From Niebla homalea (Eukaryota > Ascomycota > Lecanoromycetes > Lecanorales > Ramalinaceae), in the NCBI GenBank assembly GCA_019925105.1, contig JAHGAU010000032.1, positions 558,001 through 622,000 on the forward strand: a stretch of 64,000 nt of DNA, in the 5' to 3' direction. A program made the position numbers and the translations under genes. The notes under the pieces are model-generated. The model had not been told where the DNA came from, made no database searches, and worked only from the letters and a program-made list of their open reading frames with translations. Below, in pieces: positions 11,161 to 23,689 of this stretch. Each line of letters starts with the position of its first letter. Positions within the stretch are counted from its first letter, which is position 1.

Positions 11161-13670
11161 AGATTAAATCGTTTATTAAAGTTTATTATATAGCTTAAAT
11201 AAGTAATTAAGAATATTATAAAGTATAATATATCTTTTAAAGTTTACTTTATTATTATCGTTATCGTTATAATACTTAAGTTACTTATTTCCATTATTCT
11301 TACGGTCTTTTTTAACTTTATTACCTTAAATCCTCATATTAACGTTATTATAAGTTAATAACCTATTAAAAAGCAGTTAAGATTATAATATAAATAAAAC
11401 TTTAAATAAGGAAAGAGTAATAAATAGATTACGGATAATTAAAACTTAATACCAAAGATTATAAAAGGTTACCGTAAAACCTATAAAGAGACGGGAAATA
11501 TATATATCTTATTAATACTTAAGACCGGCCGGCTTAAAACTATCCTTAAATACGTTATTCTCTTTATTAAATAATACTTAAATATAAATTTAAACGATTA
11601 TTTAATTAAAATTCATTAAATCCTTTTTAATAAGTTTAATATTAAAGCTTTTAATTAAACGATCGGTTATTATATATTTTAAAACCTTAATATTATAAGG
11701 AAAAGAATTAAACGTATTATTATTAAGAAGGATTTAAAGTTAAAAAGTTACTTTTATATATAAATAACTTAATATAAACTTTATAAGTTCGTTTTCCTTA
11801 ATAAATAATAAATAATAAACGGATAATTAATTAACGTTATAAATAAGCCTTAAAAAATATAAATTAGAAGAAAATATAATTATTTAAAAAATTAAAGAGG
11901 TAAAGTATACTCCTAGTTTATATTATAAATAAATATATTATATATAAAATTTATTAAGGCTTTTTTATATAAATTCTTTTTAATATATTTATAATTAAAA
12001 AGCTTTTCCTTGAATATATTAATTATAAAGGAAGGTAATAATCCGATTTAATAATGGATAACGTAAAAGTTTATTAGGATCCTAAGTTATATAAAGCTTA
12101 TTTAAAAGTAGGTATTATAATTGAGTTTTTATTACTATATTTACCGGACTTTAACTTTATTAAAATGTCCTTTACTTATTTTAAAAAATATATATAAAAT
12201 AATATAATAATTATATAAAAATATAAAACTAACCCTACTTTAAGAGATTTTTATTTTTTCTTTAAAATAGCTTTAAGTTATATAAATCTTAATTATAAAA
12301 TGCCGGATTTAATTATATTCTTTAAATACGTAGGGTATATAATAAGGGATAAGTAAGAATATAAAATATCTATATAAATAAGTAAATGAAATTATATTTT
12401 ATCTTTTATTTTACTTTTAACCTTAGTTATCTTTATTTATTATTATTAATTAATTTTACGGTTATTTACTTTTATATTTATTTTTAAGGCTATTATTAAG
12501 CTTATTTTTAAGGTTATTATTAAGTTTATCTTTATCGTTTATAACTATAGACTTCTTATTTACTTTACTTTATATAAGGTTTATATTTACGGTCCCGTCT
12601 TAAAATAAATCTACTCTTATAAATAACTTTTAAGGAATAAGAACTTTAATATTTTAACGGGCTTTAATATTCTTATGGTATTTATTTTAACGGTTAATTT
12701 TTAAAATAATAAGAAAAGATGGGAAGGGATAAAAGAGCAAAAGTAATGAAATAGTAGGTAGTAATAAAGTGCAATTGAAGATAAGCCGCAGCCCTTATAT
12801 AAGTTAATAAAATATAGGTCGCTTATTATAATAATCCGTTATATTTTTCCTTTTTAAAGTATATATAAATTAATTCTATCCTTAATTAACCCTTTTAATA
12901 TTTCTATTTTTCTATATATTTATCCGTAAGTTTAATATCCTTTATATTCTCCCTTTTTTTAATTCCCTTTATAATAAAATATTACTTTTAATATTATTAT
13001 ATTCCGGATTATATTATATATATTTATATATATTTTATATATATATATACCGCTTATAATATCTTTTTAATAATTTAAATTATTATAAGTATAAAAGTTA
13101 AAAAGGTATTAATATAATAATAGTTTGCTTTTGCTCCCTTTATGATAAATTTATCTTTTTAATATTATATGTTATTAATAAGTAATTCTTACCCTTTAAT
13201 TCCATTTATATATATATTTATTTGCCCTTCTTATAACCTTATTTTTAAGTCTTATTTAATAATAGTAAATAAGTATATTAAGACTTAATTTTTTTTAAAA
13301 GTAACCTTTTTTATTATTTTAACTTATTAATAACGGCGACCTTAATACTTTATGTTTATTTATTTTAAAGCTTAGGCTATTTATATCCATATTTTCTTTA
13401 AGTATAATACGCTTAATCCGTATAAGGGTATAACGCGCCTTACTTTACTTATTAAAAGATTATAAATACCGTCCTTTATAAGGATTGGACTTTATAATTA
13501 AATATTCTTTATTTTACTTTTTTATTTATATACTTTTAATATCTCTTTTAATCTTATTATTATTAAATATATCTTAAATAGGTTTATTACGTAACTTTAA
13601 GTACATTTTAAAAAGGCTTAATCGTTTAAATAGGCTTTATTTAAATTTTATTTTATAAATTTTAATATTT
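11161..13670. repeat. Unresolved AT-rich repeat DNA, left flank of Gypsy C
   Basis: RIP-like sequence that existed before Gypsy C inserted. No terminal repeat or coding motif was recognised. A less mutated patch lies at about 12,710-12,850, and a short imperfect tandem repeat (GGCTATTATTAAG-type unit) at about 12,480-12,530. It should be continuous with the DNA right of 41,234 if Gypsy C is excised. Confidence 0.55.
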
Positions 13671-13675
13671 CTCTT

Positions 13676-13850
13676 TATCAGGGACTCAATAAGGGTAAGG
13701 GTGAATATGACTGAATTTCAACTATAAAGAGAAATCTATAATACAGTATATATATATATAAGTGTACGAAGGGTATACGCTAAGCTCGATTGGGCCTAGC
13801 GTATTAACTAGGCTCTTAATTATCAGTATCGCAATCCTTATACCGTAATA
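13676..13850 (-). repeat. 3' LTR of Gypsy C
   Basis: 175 bp, starting TATCAGGGACTC and ending CCGTAATA on the plus strand. The outer (left) part keeps more G and C than the matching part of the other LTR; the inner part is more AT-mutated. Confidence 0.88.
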
Positions 13851-13863
13851 TTACCCCCCTTCC
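13851..13863 (-). other. Polypurine tract of Gypsy C
   Basis: On the minus strand a run of purines, GGAAGGGGGG followed by TAA, ends directly at the 3' LTR. This is the position of the plus-strand primer in LTR retrotransposons and sets the element's orientation. Confidence 0.65.
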
Positions 13864-16766
13864 GTTAATAGCGAGCTTTTACGAGTTATCATTAAAGAAA
13901 TCCTATTATATATATAGTAACTATAATAACTATCGCGAACGATAACGAGCTTTTTATATTATTTATTATTATTATATAAGGCAGCCTGTTTAACTTTAAC
14001 GCTTAATATACCTCCTTAATTAATTTAATTTAATTAATTAATTAAAGCTTTAGCTTTTACCTTTATAAGTTTATAAATAGGATAAATAATAATAAGTTTT
14101 AATTATTAGGAACCTGGAATATCAAATATAAATTTAACTTATTCGGGTAATAATAATAATAGTTAATAATAAGGTTTAAGTAACTAATAACGTCGATATA
14201 TATTTATTAAGGTAAACGTATATTCTAAGCCGGTTACTTTACGTACTTTATACGGTATATAAGGTATCCTCTTATTTTAATAAAAGGGTCTTTATTACGC
14301 TTATTAATCTTAAAGTTTATTATTTCTTATACGATATAATCCCCTCCTTTATCGTTTACTTTAATAAGAGGTAATAATAATATTATTTGCCCGGGTAAAG
14401 GGTCTTATATATTATAATGTAAAAGGGTAAAATAAAAAAATAAGATAAACGCTTTTTATTAATTTAAGTAACTTTAATTTATATACGGAGTTATTAATAA
14501 CTTAAGTAATTATAAATAACCTTAAGTTCTTATAATTAAGTAACTTTAAAGGACGATTTATCTTAATATTCTTAATATTTAATATTATTATATCCTTAAT
14601 CCGAAATTAAGGTAAAAAATATTAATACTTATTAATTTATATAATTTATATCTCTTAAGTTTACTTAATCTCCTTCTTTATAAAGTTTTTAAGTTTTTTA
14701 ATTTTATTAATTAATACGTTATAAATTTCTATCTCTTTTTTTTACTTAAATATATTAAATATTATAAGTTTTAAAGCTTTAAGTTCCGATCGAGGTATAT
14801 AACCTTTAATTATAAGAAAAAATAAAAAGTGAATAATTAAGCTTATAATTAAATTCGTTTTAAACTCTATAATTAATAAAAAGTCTACTTAATTATCTTA
14901 ACTATAATTTATATAAAATCGTAAGTATTATTTAAGTATACCGTTAATATTCTCCGTTTAATTATTAATTTCCGGGTAGAAGTTAATAAAAAACTTTAAT
15001 TTTATATTTACCTTTTAATAAAGTCTTTATTAAAAGTACGATATAAATTATATATTTTTATTTAAAATAATAGATTTAAAATACCCTTTTTTATATTAAA
15101 CTTAATTAATAAAAACTTATACGACTATAGGTACGTTTAATCTATCTAATGGCACGAACTTCTTTTTCTTAAATAATCGGTTAATTATTATTATAATATA
15201 CTCATAGATTTTCCCGTAACGTTTATACTTAAGTAATTTAATAATAAAGTCGATAAAAATATCCGTTTAATATTTATCGGGAATAAGGAGTAACTTTAAT
15301 AGCCCGTACTTACCCTTACGGTATATTTTAAACCTTTTATAAATATAATAAGATTTAACGAATTAAGCAATTAAATCCGTTATACGCGGCCAATAATACT
15401 ATAAGCTTAAACGCTTATATATTATTATTTTACCCGTATAATTTTTAACCGGATACTTATAAATTAAACGGATAAAATCCGTATATAGCTTATTATTAAC
15501 GGGGATAAATAGTTTATCCGTAACGTAAAGTAAACTATCCTTTATAACGTAATAATTTAATTTTAACTTTATTAAGTCTTTCTTTATAATGTTTAAAGGT
15601 ATCTTCTTATATCCGGTTTCGTTAAATTATATAATATATTAAGCGATATTATCGTTAATATAAACGTCTTAAATTCGCTATAATAATTTAATTTAAAACT
15701 TAAGGATATTATTAAGCAATTATTTTATTAACTTTTTATCTGATATATTTCTTTTTAAGTTCCTTAAAAACAATTATTTTAATAGCTCTTTATTTTTAAA
15801 TACTTTTTCACTTATAATATAAATTATTATATATAAATTTAAAACGTTAATTTTAGATTTATTTATTAATATTTTTATTAAATTAATTTTAAGATTTAAG
15901 TTTATTTTTAATAACTTAAATACCGTCTATTTTTAAAAGCGGCTTTTATTATCGTTTTCTATAGTAAAAAGGTCCCTTAACCTTTTTATTAAGCTATCGG
16001 ATTTTACGCTTTATTTACCCGGTTTACATATAATTTAAAAGTTAAATTCCAAAAGGAACTCGGTTTATTTTATTTATTATTTATTTACTTATTTTAATAT
16101 TATAAAATACTTTAGGTTTTTATAATCCGTAATTACTTTAATAGGGTCTTTAATTCGTATACCCGTAAGCTTAAGGTATTATTCCTTAAAAACTTATATA
16201 ATCGCTAGTAATTCTTTATTATATATTTCATAATTATACTTTTAAGGTAATATCTTTTTTAATAAGAAAGCGATTAATCGTAATATCCCGTCCGAATTCC
16301 TTTATAATAAAACCGCGGTAATTATATAATTTAAAATATTTATCTTTAATTAGGGTTTTTATTTAAGTTAAAATATATTAGGACGGAAGCGGTAATAAAG
16401 GTTATTTTAAGTATATTAAAAGCCCTTTATTTAGGTTTATCCGGCGGTTATAGATATTTAAATTACTATTTAAATATTATTTTTATTAAGTTAATTAAAG
16501 GCGTAATTATTCTGGAGTAATTAATAATAAATTTTTTATAAAAATTAACGAAGCCGAAAAATATTTATATATCCTTAATATATTTAAATATTCACTATTT
16601 CTTAATAGCGTTAACCTTTATATAATTTATTTTAAGAATATCCGTTATAATTATAAACTTTAAATACTTAATCCTTTTTATATTAAATTCATATTTATTA
16701 ATATTTAAGAATAAATATACTTACCTTAACTTAATTAAGATTAAGTAAACGTATTATATATAAAGT

Positions 16767-16820
16767 TTTTCATCATTACTATATATTAAAATATCGTTTA
16801 AATACGTAATACAAAAGGTA
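16767..16820 (-). pseudogene. Reverse transcriptase catalytic block of Gypsy C
   Basis: Minus-strand translation reads FCITYLNDILIYSNDE. It corresponds to the Ty3/Gypsy YLDDILIYSDD core with the first catalytic Asp changed to Asn, the G-to-A change RIP produces. The reading continues rightward toward the RT N-terminus, which is cut at 17,013 by LINE B and resumes beyond 30,306. The gene is dead. Confidence 0.8.
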
Positions 16821-19258
16821 TTAAGGTATTCCTAAAGAACTTTATTAATAAAGGATTAAAACGTACTTAATATATTATAAAGCCCGAAGGGTATTACAAT
16901 ATATTTATATAGCCTATACTTTATAAGGAAGGTGGTCTTTAATTCATATTTTTCTTTCATTCATATTTTATTAAAGGTGGCTATAATATTAAATTTTATA
17001 TATATTTAAATTTGATTGATTAATTGATTGATTTATACTACGGGTCTAGCTAAGCTAATTCCGGCGTTCCTTAATACGCGGCCTTTTAACTTTACTGGTA
17101 ACGGTAAAAACCTAATACTTATAACGTTAAGGTAAGAACCGGTATTTACCAGGCCTTTATCTTTTATCCTTTAAGGTAAAGGATATTAACGGCCGTTTAA
17201 AAAATAATAATCTATTTATATACTTCCTATATTTTAATTTGCTTAAGAAAATTTATAATATTATGATTATATCCTTATAAAGATTACCCTTAAGTTTATT
17301 ATTTTTCCGTTCCTTTATATATTTATATTACCTTAACTTTATATAATACCTTTAAATATCCTTATTAATATTTACGTATTTAATATATAACCCCTTTTAT
17401 ATTATTATGACCGTTAATTTCTTTAAAAACTTTTAATAAGCGTTTATTATTATATTTTTATAACTATAAAAGATACTTTTTAGTTTATATAATTAATATA
17501 ACCGGTTTCCGCTTTTCTTTTTCTTTTTTAATTGGTAACGGGCCTTCTTTATAAAGTTTTTAATAATTTTATTTATTTTTATAACGAGGCTGAACTATAA
17601 TATTAATCCGGTAAATATTATAAACTTAATAATTACCCGGATATTTTATTTTATAAATAATATTTAATAGTAATTATAAATATAAACTTTTATAATAAGT
17701 TTTAATTTAATTTTTATAAATAAAGGATAAAAAATAAAAATATATATAATGTTTTACTTTTTTATTTATATTTATATCCGGTATTTATCCGACCTTTAAT
17801 AGATATAATAAATAAGAAGTAAATTAAACCGTTTTTATTTATTTAGAGTTAAATTATTAATACGTTATTACTTTTCTTTATAATATTATAACGGCGGAAA
17901 TACTTATTAATAATTTTTTTATCGTTAAGAATTAAATAATAATAATTTTAAGGTATAAAGTCCTTATATTTCCGTTAACGCTTAATTTATTTTATTATAA
18001 TTTATAAAGCGATCGTTATAATTTTTATTTTTTAAATCCTTTTAATCCTAATTTTTTTTTCGTTTAACGGGAATTTATATATATTTAAATTAACCTCCGG
18101 GATATTAATAAGGTTAACTTTTTTCTTAATTTAATTTTATTTTATTTTAATAAAAAAAAGGATAAATATCCTTAATTTACTCTTTTTAACTTAAAACTTA
18201 TTAAGATTTTAATAGATCCGCCCGTTTCTTATTATTATAATTAAGTATATAAAAATTATGTAGTTAAATTTATAATAACAGATATCATAAATGGCGACGA
18301 ACAACGGGACCCCAGAGGTCAGAAACGATACACGCGTGTATAGCTTAAGTAATAGTGAAAATAATACCTTAAATACGATAAGCGGAAGCGGAATAATGGT
18401 AGAAATAAAGGGGGTAAAAAAGCAAACGGTTTAGGTTAATAAAAACGGTAATAAATCGTATAAATAACGTAATAAATACGAGATAGAAAGGCCTTAAATT
18501 AAACGGGGAGCCTATAATTAATAAGATATATATAAAAAAACGTATATAATATATAAAGGTATTATTATAAAAAATAATAAATAAAAAGCGGAGGGGACAA
18601 GGACGGTATATAGGGACGGATAAAGGGTAAGCGGAAGCGTAAAAGGCCTTATTAAGTATATATAAATCAAAAAAGAATTAAATGAAGATAAAAAGATATT
18701 AAATAAATAAAAATAAATTATAAAAAGAAATAATTATTAAATATATAAAAGAAAAGTAAAAAGGGAGGAGGCAATAAGGGCGTTAAAAGGCCTTTTTATA
18801 ATTATATAAAAGGATATTACGTTAAAGACTTAGTTAATATTATAAATCGGATTATAAAAAATAAAAAACTTTTATATAAATATAAGGAAAAATTTAAGGG
18901 AATTAAAAAGATTATGCAGAACTTAAAAAGCGGTAATAAAAACGCTGGCGGACGGAAATAAAGGGAGATAAAGAGGATACGTATAAAATAAGGAAGTAAT
19001 AAGGAAGGCTTTAAAGAAGGAAATGGGGATAAACTGGATAATAAAAACCGTAAGGGCGGTACCAGCGTTAATAATAAAAAAGGTAAAAACGGGGAAGAAA
19101 ACAATAGCGTTAAAGAAAATAAAGATAATAACTATATAACTATTAAATGAAAAGGAAAAAAATATAGCGGTAAAAATAAACCCATTATAATTAATAAAAA
19201 TATTTAAAATTACGGAAAAGTTATTAATAAAATAAATTATTATAGTATATAAATTATA

Positions 19259-20888
19259 TACTTGGGCAGTGTAACGGTGAAACCGGAAGCCAGCATCAGG
19301 GTACTCGGCCTATAGGTTGATGGGAATCTGGACTAGAAGGACCATATAAGAAAGGTCCAAAAGAAGATGGTTTCATAGGAGAGGGATTTTACCTGCCTTA
19401 CGGCGTCAACGTAAGGAACTACCTTATAGAAGGTTAAAACCGTTTATTAAGCGGTTATAAAGCTTGCGTTAATATACGTAACAATTATTTAATATGTATC
19501 TAAAAGTATACTTAAATATAAAAAAAAGCTTATCCGGCAATTATAAAAAATTTAAAACCGATACTTAAGAGTAATAAGTAAAATATATAAAGCGATTTCC
19601 GTCCCGGTATTAAAATCTAAAATCTTTATATTATTAATAAAGCTGGCTTTAAATTAAATAATCGCTTAAGTGAAGCTTAAAAAAGGTATAAACTTAATTA
19701 CGTTAATAGGAAATAAACGTATTTATTAAAATTATAAAAGGCTTTAAATAAAAAAACGTAAAAAAAAAATATTTACCCCTTTTACGGAAGTTAAATTAAA
19801 ATAAGTTAAAAAAGAAATTAACTTAACTTACGTTTAAGAAATTAACGTAAAAATATATAAACTCTTATTAAAAGTAAAAATAACGGAAAAAAAGAAAATT
19901 ATAAAAATAAAATTAATAATAATTACCTTATAAATTATAAAGAAATAAATAAAGCATTAACGTAAATATAAAGAATTAATCCCTTAAGGGCGATAATACC
20001 CAATATTAAATAACAATAAAATTATTAATAAGTATTTCCGGCATTACGGGATTATAAAAAAAAGTAATAATACGTTAATAATTTAACTCCGGATAAATAA
20101 AAACGGCCTAATTTATTTCCTTTTTATTATATATATCGGTAGCCGGATTAATATTAATTACGAATATAAATAATGAAAATAAAACGTTATATATGTATTA
20201 ATCTTTTATTTATTATTTAAGGAACGTAGATTAAGATTAATTAAAAAAGTAAGGATTAATAATTATTATTAAATACTTATTAATAAAAAGGGTATAAAAG
20301 CGGTTATTAAATTTATAATAATTATAAGTTTATTATTATAATTTAACTTAATTAAGGAAATAAAAGAAATAGTTAAAAATTTAATTAAAAAACCTCGTTA
20401 TTAACTTAAAGATAAAAAGTAAAGGCAGGAAAACTGTACTTAATAAAAGGCTAAAGGGGCTATAAATACCGGGGTAGTATAAAAAACGATATTATATTAA
20501 TCGGTAAAGTTATATAAATAAAATAATAATAATATACATATTAATAAGGATATTTAATAATATAATCGGAATTTTAAAATTTTAATATTAAATAAACCCG
20601 TAAAATAACGGAAAAATAATAAATTTAAGGGTAACCCTTAAATAAATTCAGTCGTAATATTATAGGTTTTCTTAAAAAAAACGTATAAATAAATTCTTAC
20701 TCTTTAAACGGCCGTAAATACTTTTAACTTTTAAGACGTAAGTAAAAACTAGGTAAATACCGGTTTTTATTCCTAACGTTATAGATATCGGGTTTTTTAC
20801 GGCTATTAATAAGGCCAAATGGCTAAGTATTAAGGAACGCCGGAATTAGCTTAACTAGATCCGTAGTATAAATCAATCAATCAATCAA
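19259..20888 (+). mobile_element. 5'-truncated LINE copy nested in LINE A
   Basis: Homologous to the last 1.63 kb of LINE A (about 24,066-25,697), in the same orientation, ending in the same TCAA tail and bounded by an 11-bp TSD TATAAATTATA (19,248-19,258 and 20,889-20,899). Sequence before and after it matches one uninterrupted stretch of LINE F around 55,420, so it is an insertion. 5' truncation is typical of target-primed reverse transcription. The first 180 bp are much less RIP-mutated than the homologous part of LINE A and read through the C-terminal RT region (KPEASIRVLGL), with TAG stops where Gln or Trp codons are expected. Confidence 0.9.
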
Positions 20889-22248
20889 TATAAATTATAA
20901 AACGGGGATATTTTCCTTAATATAACTTTATTAAAAATAAACAAAAGGCTAAAGAAATTAAAGGGATAAGCCGGTAAAAAAAGGTATAAAACGGTAAAAA
21001 TATTAAGGTAATCCTTTATTATTACGGTAAATAGGATATATTTAATAAAATTTATAAAAAAGGAAAAAGAAATTACCTTAAAGCGGATAAAAAAAAATAC
21101 GGATTTTTATTCCGGGTTAAAGATCGTTAATTATAGTCTCCTTTTTATAATAAAGAGGTTAAACGTTTTTAATTATATAAAAAGATACTTTACGGTTATC
21201 TTAAGCGTAACGTTAATAAGGATATATAATAATATCCTTAATAAAAAGGTAATAAAAAATAAATCTTTTAAATTAATAAGATTTTAAGACTAGGTAACGG
21301 ATATTTATTAATATTTTAAATATTAAGGGTATGGGCATATTATTATAAAGTATTTTAATAATACGAAGTACGCGGTATATATTAAAAGGCATAATATATA
21401 TAAATATATTAATTTAATAATAAAAGGCTTAATAAAGAACGCGCTAAAATACATAATATATAATAATAATAATTACTTAACGTGGGACTTACAATATACA
21501 GTAAAAGTAAAAGAGACTTAACGTAAGAAAATTAAAATAATAATTAAGGTTTAACGTTATAACTTATATAAACTTAAATTAACGAAATAATTAAAAACGG
21601 TTTTAAAATATAAACGGAACTTATTAAACGGGGAAAAATAAAACGTGGTAATTAATAACGTAAAGAAAAAGAAATTTATAATAATATTAACCCTTAAGGT
21701 TAACCGTTTAACCAGGATTATTATTATAATAAAAAGATTAAAATAAATAACGTTTAACCTTAAAAAAAGATTATTTATATAAATAAAAGTTAATAAAGAA
21801 AGCTTAACGGACGTTAATATTTAATATACTTACGCTTTTAAAAGTAATATAATATAACGTATATAGAAAAATAGTTAAAGCCGTAATATTAATATTTAAA
21901 TTTAAGGAAATAAAGGATATTAATATTATAATAATATAAAAGCCATTATATAATCTATATATTTATTTTTTAATTAATTTAAAAGATAATTTTTATTTAA
22001 CCTTTAAAAATAATAAAATAACATAAATATATTTCTTTATTAATAAAAGGCTAAATATAAATAATTAAAATATTATTTATTACGGAGGGAACCTATATAT
22101 ATTCCGGATTATATAAGAAAAAAATATTAAAAATAACTTAAATATTTATAATACGTATAATCCGTTATTAATTAATAAAAAAAGATTCTTTATAATTTTA
22201 TTACTTAAGGATATTATAACTATACTTAATAAGTACCTCTTAATAAAG

Positions 22249-22290
22249 GACTTTAATTTTTATTACGTTTAATAGAATAAAGATAATTAT
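22249..22290 (+). pseudogene. LINE A endonuclease block
   Basis: Translation KDFNFYYV followed by two stops and NK corresponds to the DFNLHHxxWN block of apurinic-type LINE endonucleases. LINE F (about 56,796, NFNLYYIK) and LINE G (about 63,255, NFNLYYYI) have the same block at equivalent positions. The domain nicks target DNA in intact elements; here it is broken. Confidence 0.7.
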
Positions 22291-23332
22291 ACGATTAATT
22301 ATATTGAATTTAAAAAATTATTAATAATTATTATATAATTTAATTTTATGTTATTAATATTAAAAAAAACTATTATATAAAAAAGTTATAAACTTAAAAC
22401 TACGATTAACTTAATATTCAACTCAGAAAATATTATTAATTTAATTATAATATATAGACCTTAAAAGGACTTAAAATATAACTTAAATTATATCCCGATA
22501 TAAATAACCTTAAATTAATTTATTAATATAATTCCGCTTTTACCGTTTAAATAAACGTAAAAAACGGTTAAAGAAATTAAGGTATTTATAAAAACGGTAA
22601 AAATAATATTTTAATTAACGGAGTTCCCCCGGTTTAATAATAAAGAATAAATTAACCGTTTTATAAAATAAATAATAAAAATTTTAAATAAAGTAATTAA
22701 CGTTATAATCTTAATAATAAAACCGTCTTAAAAAGTTAAAACTTATTAAAACGAAGAATATATAAAAATAACTATAAAGGTAAAAGTACTTATAAAATAA
22801 ATTATTAAATATAGGAACTAAGAAACGCTTTAACGGTTAAAAAAAGCTTAAAAAAAAAAGGGAAAAATTATCCGGAAGGTCAAATAAACGTATTTCCGGA
22901 TTATAATATATAACTTAACGGTTTCCTTTTATAATATTTAAAAGTTAATAAAATATAATAAAGAATAAAATAAAAAACTTAAATTTATCCTTAAGTTTTT
23001 ACCCTTAAAAAGATTAAATAATACGGTAACGAATACCTTTAATAGTAAGATTAAAACTCTTAAAGGAACGTTCTTTCCCCGTTACCGGAAGTTAATTTAA
23101 TAAATATTAACGATATAATATATCTTAAATTAATAATAATAAATAAAATAATAATTTAAGAGATAATAATTAAAACGATTAATAAGCCGAAAAAGGATAA
23201 AGCCCCGGATTTAACGGTATATTAAATAGGTTCCTATTTATAATAACGTTATTATTCGGAAAGGTCTTTATTTATTTATTTTAAGCTTATTTTAATATAG
23301 GATATTATTTCCGTAAATTTAAAAAGGTTAAA

Positions 23333-23425
23333 ACGATTATCCTTAAGAAGCCGGTTAAGTTAAATTACTTAAAGGTAAAATCGTATAGATTTATAATATT
23401 CCTTTATACGTTAAGGAAGGCTTTA
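23333..23425 (+). pseudogene. LINE A reverse transcriptase block
   Basis: An open stretch reads TIILKKPVKLNYLKVKSYR, the recognisable KPxKxDYxxxxxYRPI block in the fingers region of Tad/jockey-type LINE reverse transcriptases. LINE F has the same block at about 57,879-57,970 (ILKKFIKPDYFKVKFYK). Both are interrupted by stops outside this block. Confidence 0.78.
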
Positions 23426-23657
23426 AAAACGGTAATTATAAAGATCCTAAATAATTACGTAAAAAAATATAAGTTATTCCTTAATTAATAAATAAAAATA
23501 AGAAAAAAACGGTTAACGGAAATAACTTTTAAAAGCTTAATTAATAACGTATATACTATATAAAATTAAAGGAAGAAATACATCATAAGTCTTTTTTCCT
23601 TAAATATTATAAAAGCGTTTAATAAAATAAATTATTAAAAATTATTATATAATTTAT

Positions 23658-23689
23658 AAAAAAAAAAAAATTTTTTTTTTTTTTTTTTT
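23658..23689. repeat. A13-T19 homopolymer junction
   Basis: Thirteen A followed by nineteen T inside LINE A, able to form a hairpin. It lies downstream of the RT block. It may be slippage, RIP of a previously mixed run, or an assembly artefact of homopolymers. Confidence 0.8.

Noticed and set aside
18817..19104. 95-aa minus-strand frame
   Set aside because: It is antisense to the first frame of LINE A, low in complexity (Leu/Phe/Pro-rich), and produced by AT bias.
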